From the NCBI GenBank assembly GCA_021851465.1, contig JAJZDL010000142.1, positions 1 through 7,440 on the forward strand: 7,440 nucleotides of DNA. The letters are read 5' to 3'. The stretch is from Acidobacteriota bacterium (GTDB lineage: Bacteria > Acidobacteriota > Terriglobia > Terriglobales > Acidobacteriaceae). The notes under the pieces were generated by a model, which did no database searches, had not been told where the DNA came from, and saw nothing but the letters and a program-made list of their open reading frames with translations. Shown here piece by piece: positions 1-5,104 of the stretch; the first letter of the stretch is position 1; every line of letters begins with the position of its first letter. The position numbers and the translations under genes were made by a program.

Positions 1-404
1 CCAATCCCCACGCGCCCGAGATTGCCTCCCCGCAAGGGCACGAAATCTAGTGTCCCGAGTCTAAAGTTCTTTTACAAAAGAGGGCGACGGAGCCCAGTCT
101 CCTAAGTCCTTGCTTCGCAGCACAAAACCAAGGGCCAACGGCAAGGGCCAAAGGCCCGATTCATACCAGCCTGGGGCGCAGCCCCAGGCTACATTGCACC
201 CCAAACCAGAGGGCTGAAGGCCCGACGTATACGAACTTCAGACTCAGGACACTTAGCATCAATTTGCACCGAATCGCCGCTAGCGCATTAAAACAAGCCG
301 AATCATGCCTCATAAGTCAAATAGAGTCTAATGTTTAGCCGTAAGTCCAATGGAATCTATTTTTACGGACACATACCATCCGCAATCGAATGAATCAAAT
401 CAAC
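1..404. other. Non-coding stretch with repeats
   Basis: I see no convincing gene here. Bases 1-120 are unremarkable apart from a small inverted repeat TCTTTT/AAAAGA at 68-73/76-81. Bases 130-225 carry a REP-like block listed separately. Bases 240-404 are AT-richer and show only a weak inverted repeat CCGTAA/TTACGG at 339-344/363-368. No tRNA or rRNA fold was recognised. Confidence 0.6.
130..225. repeat. REP-like intergenic palindrome block
   Basis: Two near-identical tandem 13-mers lie at 130-142 and 143-155 (12 of 13 bases equal, each beginning AAGGGCCAA). A perfect 10-bp stem AGCCTGGGGC (168-177) pairs with GCCCCAGGCT (181-190) across a 3-base loop GCA. On both sides of that hairpin is a related mini-palindrome, GGGCC-AAA-GGCCC at 145-157 and GGGCT-GAA-GGCCC at 211-223, each followed by GA. 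From memory, dispersed intergenic elements with a GGGC-x-GAAGGCCC core and a CCTGGGGC hairpin recur in acidobacterial genomes; a genome self-search would decide this. Such elements usually sit between genes and can fold in RNA or DNA. Confidence 0.65.
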
Positions 405-593
405 TTACGCCCAAATACCCCCCAAGGGGGTATCACCAGGGGTAACCAACCAGTTAACTGACAGGTGCCAATCGCCACTCCAAAGAATGCAAGGATGGCC
501 ATCCAGCAAGACGCAAAGACGAAAACGCATGAAACATCGCTCGATTCCCGCAATCGCCCTGTGCAATAGGCCGGATATCGCCGTTGAAGTCAT
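405..593 (-). CDS. Doubtful 62-aa small ORF
   Basis: A 62-codon ORF divergent from the XRE regulator gene. Its product is not recognised. In favour: the ATG at 591-593 is preceded on the minus strand by a strong Shine-Dalgarno, GAGGAA at 606-601, with 7 bases of spacing, and the ORF faces away from a regulator gene across 137 bp that contain candidate operators, a common arrangement for a regulated target. Against: third-position GC, counted by eye, is about 58 percent, clearly below the other genes here; the protein has scattered Cys and Trp but no evident domain, signal peptide or transmembrane helix. Its last codons lie over a perfect hairpin (415-433). It could be a small accessory protein or chance. 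Confidence 0.3.
   Translation of the reverse strand: MTSTAISGLLHRAIAGIERCFMRFRLCVLLDGHPCILWSGDWHLSVNWLVTPGDTPLGGIWA
415..433. repeat. Perfect 8-bp hairpin, C/G tract
   Basis: ATACCCCC at 415-422 pairs with GGGGGTAT at 426-433 across the 3-base loop CAA. It overlaps the 3' end of the doubtful 62-aa ORF. No T-tract follows on either strand, so a classical intrinsic terminator is not well supported. It could be a protein-binding dyad, a weak terminator or another short dispersed palindrome. Confidence 0.5.
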
Positions 594-633
594 TCAAACT
601 TTCCTCGCCCTGCAAAGCTCAGCACATTTGGAA

Positions 634-662
634 TTTCGATAAAACCTCAAATGGTTTATAGA
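634..662 (+). promoter_or_regulatory. Candidate promoter of XRE gene
   Basis: TTTCGA at 634-639 could serve as a poor -35 box and TATAGA at 657-662 as a -10 box, with 17 bases between them. The start codon lies 68 bases downstream. The -35 matches the sigma-70 consensus at only 3 of 6 positions and the -10 at 4 of 6, so the call leans on the spacing and on the inverted repeats that overlap the -10 box. Confidence 0.35.
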
Positions 663-667
663 TAAAC
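642..667. promoter_or_regulatory. Candidate repressor operator (autoregulation)
   Basis: Overlapping dyads occupy this site. AAACC (642-646) mirrors GGTTT (653-657), and GTTTAT (654-659) mirrors ATAAAC (662-667) with only two bases between. The second dyad is centred on the proposed -10 box. The half-site TGGTTTA (652-658) is identical to a half-site in the promoter of the downstream zinc-motif gene. I infer that the XRE protein encoded just downstream binds here and represses its own gene. Confidence 0.45.
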
Positions 668-730
668 TCCTGGAAAAGTGCTCCGGCCCGTGGATATTGG
701 AAGACAAACCGGAGATGTATAACAGAGCAC

Positions 731-1372
731 ATGTCCAACCTCGGCTCCAATGTCAGGTTCATGCGGAAGCAGCTTGGGATGACGCTTGCCCAGTTGGCAG
801 CCCGGTCTGGCCTCGACATCAGCAATCTTTCAAAACTGGAGCGTGGGGTCGGAGGCTTCAGCCGCGAAGGAATCGACAAACTCTGCACCGCCCTGGGAGT
901 CTCCGAAGGAACGCTCTTCTCCGACAACACCGCACAGAGCGTCATCGATATGCAGGTGCGGCGCATCCCCATCCTGGATCCAGTCCAGGCAGCCGCATGG
1001 GTCAGGGCATCCTCTGCACACCTGCCACAGCAGGGCCAGCCCTGCATCGCAACCAATCTGAGCGCCGGGCGCAACTCCTTTGCAATGCGGATTGCCGACG
1101 AGGCGATGGGGCCTCTGTTCGCAATCGGCGATATGGTCCTGGCCGATCCCGATGTTGCTCCTCTCCCAGGGGATGTTGTCGTCGCCTCCGCCGGAAAGCA
1201 GCCCGCGATCGTCCGCCAGTACAAGGTCAAGGAGATCAGCGCCACAGGCCACCCGGTCGTTGATCTGGTCCCTCTCAACCCGTTGCATCCCACCATCAAG
1301 TCCGCAAGCCATCCCATCCGCGTCGTGGGGACCATGATGGAGCACAGGCGCTTTCGCAAAGATCGCGGCTAG
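731..1372 (+). CDS. XRE/LexA-like repressor, degenerate S24 domain
   Basis: A 213-aa DNA-binding repressor of the phage-cI/LexA type. Residues 1-60 form an XRE helix-turn-helix domain, with the recognition unit around 17-39 (TLAQLAARSG...SNLSKLERG). Residues about 80-203 look like a LexA-type S24 peptidase fold: a VQA linker (85-87), a block at 117-134 matching the family's F-x-x-x-V-x-GDSM-x-P...GD, and strands to the end. The autocleavage residues seem lost: the Ala-Gly scissile bond reads Ala-Ala (87-88), the serine of GDSM is Ala125, and the catalytic lysine position reads Arg162. So it probably cannot cleave itself in an SOS-type response and may instead dimerise or sense something through this domain. 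The ATG at 731 has only a weak AGAG at 724-727, or GGAG 16 bases upstream. Operator-like repeats flank the gene at both ends. Family assignment is firm, catalytic loss is inferred from alignment by eye. Confidence 0.88.
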   Translation: MSNLGSNVRFMRKQLGMTLAQLAARSGLDISNLSKLERGVGGFSREGIDKLCTALGVSEGTLFSDNTAQSVIDMQVRRIPILDPVQAAAWVRASSAHLPQQGQPCIATNLSAGRNSFAMRIADEAMGPLFAIGDMVLADPDVAPLPGDVVVASAGKQPAIVRQYKVKEISATGHPVVDLVPLNPLHPTIKSASHPIRVVGTMMEHRRFRKDRG

Positions 1373-1392
1373 AATCTCTGCATAATTTTCTC

Positions 1393-1421
1393 TTGATACC
1401 AAATACGATTAAGACTATAAA
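1393..1421 (+). promoter_or_regulatory. Sigma-70-like promoter of zinc-motif gene
   Basis: TTGATA at 1393-1398 and TATAAA at 1416-1421 are separated by exactly 17 bases and each match the sigma-70 consensus at 5 of 6 positions. Transcription would begin near 1428, giving a leader of about 20 bases before the ATG at 1449. This is the best promoter in the window. Confidence 0.7.
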
Positions 1422-1439
1422 CCATTGATATTTGGTTTA
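1398..1439. promoter_or_regulatory. Operator-like inverted repeats over promoter
   Basis: Two interleaved dyads cover the spacer, the -10 box and the predicted transcription start. TAAACCA (1418-1424) mirrors TGGTTTA (1433-1439) with an 8-base spacer, and ACCAAATA (1398-1405) mirrors TATTTGGT (1429-1436). A protein bound here would block RNA polymerase. The shared TGGTTTA half-site with 652-658 suggests the same regulator acts on both promoters; the XRE protein in between is the obvious candidate, by inference. Confidence 0.55.
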
Positions 1440-1443
1440 AGGA
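1439..1443 (+). promoter_or_regulatory. Ribosome binding site AAGGA
   Basis: AAGGA ends five bases before the ATG at 1449. It decides the start: the in-frame TTG at 1425 lies upstream of this site and before the predicted transcription start, so it is unlikely to be used. Confidence 0.75.
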
Positions 1444-1448
1444 AATCT

Positions 1449-1646
1449 ATGCCCTCCAATGCACGTCCTGGCTCATCGAAGCTCAACCAGTGTCTCCTCT
1501 GCGAAGGCACCGGCATCCTCATCCGGCACGCCCCCAGCGACACGCACAAGTGCGGGTTCAAGACCGAGGCCTACACCTGCGACAGATGCCTCGGTTCGGG
1601 CCGCACCCTGCCACCCGTCCCCAATCGCCCAGAGGAGAAGCAGTAG
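1449..1646 (+). CDS. Small protein with two DnaJ-type zinc motifs
   Basis: A 65-aa protein of unknown role. It carries two CxxCxGxG motifs, CLLCEGTG (residues 15-22) and CDRCLGSG (residues 44-51), the pattern of the DnaJ/Hsp40 cysteine-rich domain. DnaJ has four such motifs that bind two zinc ions; two motifs would suffice for one zinc site. A lone cysteine with neighbouring His (HKCGF, around 34-38) lies between them. There is no J domain, signal peptide or transmembrane segment, so this is a free-standing mini zinc finger, perhaps binding protein or nucleic acid; I cannot name a function. The ATG at 1449 is chosen for its AAGGA site and for the near-consensus promoter just upstream. It lies 76 bp after the XRE repressor gene on the same strand and is probably controlled by that repressor. 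It converges on the TolC gene with 28 bp between stops. Confidence 0.75.
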   Translation: MPSNARPGSSKLNQCLLCEGTGILIRHAPSDTHKCGFKTEAYTCDRCLGSGRTLPPVPNRPEEKQ

Positions 1647-1674
1647 AGCGCGCGCGATCTGTCACCGCGCGTCC
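1647..1674. terminator. Possible shared terminator, weak
   Basis: The 28 bases between the convergent stop codons contain CGCGCG (1651-1656) and CGCGCG (1666-1671), able to pair across a 9-base loop. There is no T-tract on either strand, so only a weak or Rho-independent-like pause is possible. Confidence 0.25.
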
Positions 1675-3765
1675 CTACTGCGCCGGTGCAGCTCCCACCG
1701 CTATCGGCTTCACCGCCGCCGGCACCGTCGGTGCGGTCAGCCCCGGAATCGCCGGGGCTGCCGTCATCGTGCCGCTGGCCGCGTCCGCAATGCTGATCCC
1801 GTACCGGTCCAGTGTGTTCGATAGCAACTGTAGCAGACCCGCGCGGTCCTTCGCATACGCCGCCGTCGCCGAGATCAGCGTGTCCTCCGCCGTCGCCAGG
1901 CTGCGCTGCTGTTGCAGCACCAGCGCCGAGGTCGAGGCCCCCAGCTTCAACCTCTTCTGCTCCGCCGCCAGCGATTGCGCCGCATAGTCGCGGCCCGCCT
2001 GCGCCGCGCCCACCTGCGCCCTGTCGTTGGTCAGTGCATACTGCCCGTTGATCACCTGAATCCGGATCTGCGTGTAGAGCTGCTGTAGCCGCATCTGCGT
2101 CTGCCGGTACTCCATCTGCGAGCGTGCCTGGTCCGCCTGCGCCACCCGGTTGCGCAGCGGGATCGTCACGTTCATGCCGACCGCGTAGTCCGGAAACGCC
2201 CCCGTCAGCAGGTTCGCGAGCGCCCCCGGATAGCCCGCCGGAATGGTGCTCTCAGTCCCCGTGCAGGGCGTCGTGAAGCAGATCGGCACCGAACTCGGGC
2301 TGATCGGCCCCGCCACCGAACTCGTCCCGTAGAACGCGAACGCGTCCACCGTCGGCAGCAGGCCGTTTCTCTCCGCCTTCATCGTGATCTCGTTGTTCTT
2401 CATGCTCAGCACCGCCTGCTCGATCTGCGGATTGTCGGCATACGCCTGGCGCACCAGCTCGTCCACGGGCATGTCCTCCTCCGGCAACCGGTCCAACGCC
2501 ACGCGGTCCGTCGGCACCACCGGAGCGGCCTCCAGCACCGGGTCGGTCAGGTCGCGCGCGATCGCCTGCTTCATGATCAGTTGCTGGTACTGCAAATTCG
2601 ACTGCGCCGCCACCAGCGCCTGCCGGTCCGCCGCCACCGCCGAGTCCGAGTTCACCACATCCAGCGGCGCCAGCGTCCCGATCGCAAGCTGCTTCCGGTT
2701 GTCCTCGGTCAGCAGCGTCGATTGCGCCAGCGCCCGCTCCTTCGCCTGCTCGTCCTCGTACGCGCTCACCAGTCCCCAGTAGATGTTCTCCACCTGGTTC
2801 ACCGTGTACAGCAACTGCTGCCGAAACGCCGAGTCCGTGATCCTCCGGTCGTTCTTTGCCTGCACGATGAACCGCCCGTTGGTCTCCCACCCGAACCCCT
2901 GCAGCAGGTGCTGCGTGACCTCCGCGCGGAAGGTCGTGTCCAGCAGCGGCGAGTAGGTGCTGAAGGGATTGTTCGACGTCTGCCGCGAGTTGTTGAACGT
3001 CACGTTCAACTGCGTGCCCGTCAGAAATCCCTGCTGGTACGCCAGGTTCCCAGTGAATGTGTTGGTCGTCGAGCTGGGCGAAAAGACGTTGGTCTCCTGC
3101 GTAACCACGCGCTCGAATTCGGCCGTCCCGGTCAGTACAGGATCCAGCGTCTCCGGCGTCGGCCCGCCTCCATTCGTGCTCAGCACCAGCCCGTTGGCTC
3201 CCGCGCCGCCACCGCCCTCGCCGCTCGTCGTCCCGCCCGGCCCGCCACCGCCGGAGATCGTCGAGGTCGATCCGCCCAGCGTGTTCGCCACCAGCCCCGT
3301 AGAAACCCCGCGCAGCCCCGCGCCCGCCCGCGCCCGCAGAATGTCCGTGTCCGCAATGTCCAGGTTCAGCCGCGCGATCGCAACATCGAAGTTGTTCTCC
3401 AACGCCAGCACCACCGCGTCCGACAGGCTCAGATAGATCGTCCCGTCGCGCACCAGGGAGTCCAGTCGCGGCGTGTTGTCCAGTCGAGGCGCGGGAACGT
3501 TCGTCGCTGTGTACGGCCCAATCAGATCGGGAAACATCGGATTCAAGTGCGAATAGTCCCTGCCCGTGTCCCGCAGGTACAGGGGCTCGGTCAGCTTCAC
3601 CTCCGGCGCGGATGGCAGACTGCTGACCGCGACCGCCGTCGCGCCGCCCTGCCCCGCGCCGACCGCCGCCGTCGCGCCGCTCTGCGCCAGCGCCGGCGGC
3701 ATGGTTCCGCTCATCAAAAGCAACCCAACCGCCGCCGCCTGCAACTCCCGCAATCGCACCTTCAT
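1675..3765 (-). CDS. TolC-family outer-membrane efflux protein
   Basis: A 696-aa outer-membrane channel component of the type that works with inner-membrane pumps in efflux or type I secretion. Residues 1-27 form a signal peptide (basic MKVRLRELQ, hydrophobic stretch, PPALA then Q28). The paired OEP repeats are recognisable: LSLSDAVVLALENN near 112-125 and DELVRQAYADNPQIEQA near 435-451 open the two halves; LLPTVDAFAFYG (469-480), VGMNVTIPLRNR (529-540) and RLKLGASTSALVLQQQ (605-620) are typical strand and coiled-coil motifs; the helical parts are rich in Q, A and R. It is longer than E. coli TolC (about 490 residues) because of an N-terminal extension, a glycine-rich loop (164-201) and an Ala/Pro tail. 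Two cysteines, 496 and 501, could form a disulfide in a loop. The ATG at 3763-3765 fits the signal peptide and has GGGAG (3779-3775) nine bases upstream. Pump partners are not in the window. Confidence 0.92.
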   Translation of the reverse strand: MKVRLRELQAAAVGLLLMSGTMPPALAQSGATAAVGAGQGGATAVAVSSLPSAPEVKLTEPLYLRDTGRDYSHLNPMFPDLIGPYTATNVPAPRLDNTPRLDSLVRDGTIYLSLSDAVVLALENNFDVAIARLNLDIADTDILRARAGAGLRGVSTGLVANTLGGSTSTISGGGGPGGTTSGEGGGGAGANGLVLSTNGGGPTPETLDPVLTGTAEFERVVTQETNVFSPSSTTNTFTGNLAYQQGFLTGTQLNVTFNNSRQTSNNPFSTYSPLLDTTFRAEVTQHLLQGFGWETNGRFIVQAKNDRRITDSAFRQQLLYTVNQVENIYWGLVSAYEDEQAKERALAQSTLLTEDNRKQLAIGTLAPLDVVNSDSAVAADRQALVAAQSNLQYQQLIMKQAIARDLTDPVLEAAPVVPTDRVALDRLPEEDMPVDELVRQAYADNPQIEQAVLSMKNNEITMKAERNGLLPTVDAFAFYGTSSVAGPISPSSVPICFTTPCTGTESTIPAGYPGALANLLTGAFPDYAVGMNVTIPLRNRVAQADQARSQMEYRQTQMRLQQLYTQIRIQVINGQYALTNDRAQVGAAQAGRDYAAQSLAAEQKRLKLGASTSALVLQQQRSLATAEDTLISATAAYAKDRAGLLQLLSNTLDRYGISIADAASGTMTAAPAIPGLTAPTVPAAVKPIAVGAAPAQ
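1738..1760. repeat. Strong hairpin inside 3' end of TolC gene
   Basis: CAGCCCCGG at 1738-1746 pairs perfectly with CCGGGGCTG at 1752-1760 across a 5-base loop. It lies in the codons for the Ala/Pro tail of the TolC-family protein, about 60 bases before the stop. It may stabilise the transcript end, cause pausing or be a by-product of GC-rich Ala/Gly/Pro codons. Confidence 0.45.
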
Positions 3766-3945
3766 CGTCTTCCACTCCCGCGCCGGCCGCGCTGCGCGCG
3801 CCCGTGCCCCGGCACCGAAGGAAGCCCCGTTCCCATCCGCGAGCCGAACGCCAAGTATACCAATCGACAACGCGCCGCCCGTCTGGCCCGTGCCTTCAAC
3901 CGGCGCCCTCGAACCCGCTTTCGTGGTACCGTGCAATTCATCCCC
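3766..3945. promoter_or_regulatory. Divergent promoter region, TolC gene and truA
   Basis: The 180 bp between the two start codons must hold both promoters. On the minus strand, TGG followed by TATACT (3862-3854) reads as an extended -10 box about 90 bases upstream of the TolC start; no good -35 is evident. The overlapping GTATAC palindrome (3855-3860) could also give a -10 for truA. No Shine-Dalgarno precedes the truA ATG. Confidence 0.3.
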
Positions 3946-4989
3946 ATGGCGCACTGGAAGCTCACCCTCGCATACGACGGCGCCCCCTACCGCGGATGGC
4001 AGATCCAGCCCAGCCGGCCCACCGTCCAGGGCCTGCTCGCCGACGCCATCCATCGCACCACTGGCGAGCGCGTCCTTCCCCAGGGCTCCGGCCGCACCGA
4101 CGCCGGGGTCCACGCCCTCGCTCAGGTCGCCAGCTTCGCCCTCGCCGCTCCCATCCCCGCCGCCAACCTCCACCGCGCCCTCAACCGTTGCCTCCCGCCC
4201 AGCATCCGCGTCCTCGCCGTCGAGGCCGTCCCACCGGACTTCCACGCCCGCCACTCAGCCCTGCGCAAGACCTACGAGTACCGCATCTTCCCCCTGCGCC
4301 TCGCAACCAATTCAGCTTGTCATTCTGACCCTGAACGCAGTGAAGAGGAAGAATCCCCGTATTTCGTCCGCACAACCGGTCCCTCCCTCGGTCCGCCCCT
4401 CAATCCTCGAACTCCGGATCGTGCTCCCGATCCTGGCCCCATCTGCCCGCCAACCCTCGCCCCCTACGTCTGGCCCTGCCCCTGGCCCCTCGATCTCGAC
4501 GCCCTCAACCGCGCCGCGCGCCACGTTCTCGGCACGCACGACTTCACCACCTTCGCCGCCACCGATCCCGACCTCGCCCACCGTTCTGCCCTCGGCTCGC
4601 CCGATACAACCGCCCTCCCGAGCGACCCGCAGCGAGTCGAAGCGGAGCCGAGGGACTCCCGCATCTTGCTCGCAGCGCCACAAAACCAGCCCCAGTCGTC
4701 AACCGCGGGACCTCGCACCAACATCCGCACCGTCACCCACTCCCACTGGCACGTCGCCGATGGTCTCCTGGTCTACCGCGTCGCCGCCGACGGGTTCCTC
4801 CACCACATGGTGCGCAACCTCGTCGGCACCTTCGTCCAATGCGGCGCGCGCCGCCTCGACTCCGGCTCCATCCCCGCCCTGCTCGCCGCCCGCAACCGCG
4901 CCGTCGCCGGCCCCACCGCACCCGCCAGCGGGCTCTTCCTCGTCTCCGTCCAGTACTCCGACCCCACACCGTCATCGACCGAGCTCTGA
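3946..4989 (+). CDS. truA: tRNA pseudouridine(38-40) synthase TruA, with insertions
   Basis: Converts uridines 38-40 in the anticodon stem-loop of tRNAs to pseudouridine, in the cytoplasm. The family marks are all present: LAYDGAPYRGWQ (8-19), GRTDAGVHA (49-57) with the catalytic aspartate D52, KTYEYRI (108-114), GTHDFTTFAATDPD (196-209), GFLHHMVRNLVGTF (283-296) and ASGLFLVSVQY (327-337). The protein is 347 residues, against about 240-270 normally. The excess sits in two places, about residues 121-165 and 215-258, both at loop positions between conserved blocks. The first contains a dispersed-repeat-like segment (4313-4358), the second a segment bounded by 10-bp inverted repeats (4589-4654). 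Frame and active site are preserved, so the enzyme is probably functional. The ATG at 3946 fits the family N-terminus; an in-frame GTG at 3931 is possible and neither has a clear ribosome binding site. It is divergent from the TolC gene. Confidence 0.93.
   Translation: MAHWKLTLAYDGAPYRGWQIQPSRPTVQGLLADAIHRTTGERVLPQGSGRTDAGVHALAQVASFALAAPIPAANLHRALNRCLPPSIRVLAVEAVPPDFHARHSALRKTYEYRIFPLRLATNSACHSDPERSEEEESPYFVRTTGPSLGPPLNPRTPDRAPDPGPICPPTLAPYVWPCPWPLDLDALNRAARHVLGTHDFTTFAATDPDLAHRSALGSPDTTALPSDPQRVEAEPRDSRILLAAPQNQPQSSTAGPRTNIRTVTHSHWHVADGLLVYRVAADGFLHHMVRNLVGTFVQCGARRLDSGSIPALLAARNRAVAGPTAPASGLFLVSVQYSDPTPSSTEL
4313..4358 (+). repeat. Dispersed-repeat-like insertion in truA (1)
   Basis: This stretch of about 46 bases is distinctly lower in GC than the rest of truA and reads in-frame as CHSDPERSEEEES (residues 125-137), a polar sequence foreign to TruA. 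It begins CTTGTCATTCTGACCC and ends GGAAGAATCC, with ATTCT (4322-4326) mirrored by AGAAT (4350-4354). I recall very similar peptide strings (CHSDPERSE, CHPERSE) as spurious translations of dispersed acidobacterial repeats. It lies between TruA core blocks 108-114 and 173-184. Confidence 0.65.
4589..4654. repeat. 66-bp inverted-repeat-bounded insertion in truA (2)
   Basis: CCCTCGGCTC at 4589-4598 is the exact reverse complement of GAGCCGAGGG at 4645-4654. The 66-bp unit is a multiple of three and keeps the frame. It encodes, among others, SDPQRVEAEP (226-235), which resembles the SDPERSEEEE of the first insertion, so both may come from related repeat families. It sits at a variable loop after the TTFAATDPD block. 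Confidence 0.55.
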
Positions 4990-5104
4990 TTGCACATCGC
5001 TCATCGACTGAACATGCATCGCTGAAGATCGAACGATCGGCCCATAGCGCACCCGCGTCAACCGCCCACGATTCACGGCACGGAGATCCACCGGAGGAAA
5101 ACTT
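4990..5104. other. Gap between convergent genes
   Basis: 115 bp separate the stops of truA and the anchor-repeat gene. I see a direct repeat CATCGCT (4995-5001 and 5017-5023) and a small stem GATCG/CGATC at 5027-5031/5034-5038. Neither is a convincing terminator, and no small ORF stands out. Confidence 0.4.

Noticed and set aside
619..1359. 246-residue ORF antisense to the XRE repressor
   Set aside because: The plus strand carries a clear HTH and LexA-like fold; the antisense product has no recognisable domain.
1425..1448. TTG start eight codons upstream for the zinc-motif protein
   Set aside because: It precedes the predicted transcription start and lies inside the operator-like dyad; the ATG at 1449 has AAGGA at the right distance.
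731..1646. Toxin-antitoxin pair made of the XRE protein and the small protein
   Set aside because: The regulator is full-length LexA-like, and the small protein has DnaJ-type zinc motifs with no recognised toxin signature; the two genes have separate promoters.
2252..3775. 507-residue minus-strand ORF inside the TolC-family gene
   Set aside because: Gly/Arg/Ala-rich shadow frame without domains; the TolC-family frame has recognisable motifs throughout.
1675..4254. Upstream extension of the TolC-family frame to give 859 residues
   Set aside because: The extra 163 residues run antisense through the truA N-terminal half and are low complexity; a clear signal peptide and ribosome binding site begin at 3765.
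3566..5011. Long plus-strand ORF overlapping truA in another frame
   Set aside because: Composition is almost only Pro, Ser, Ala, Arg and Thr, the usual shadow of a high-GC gene; truA motifs are all in the other frame.
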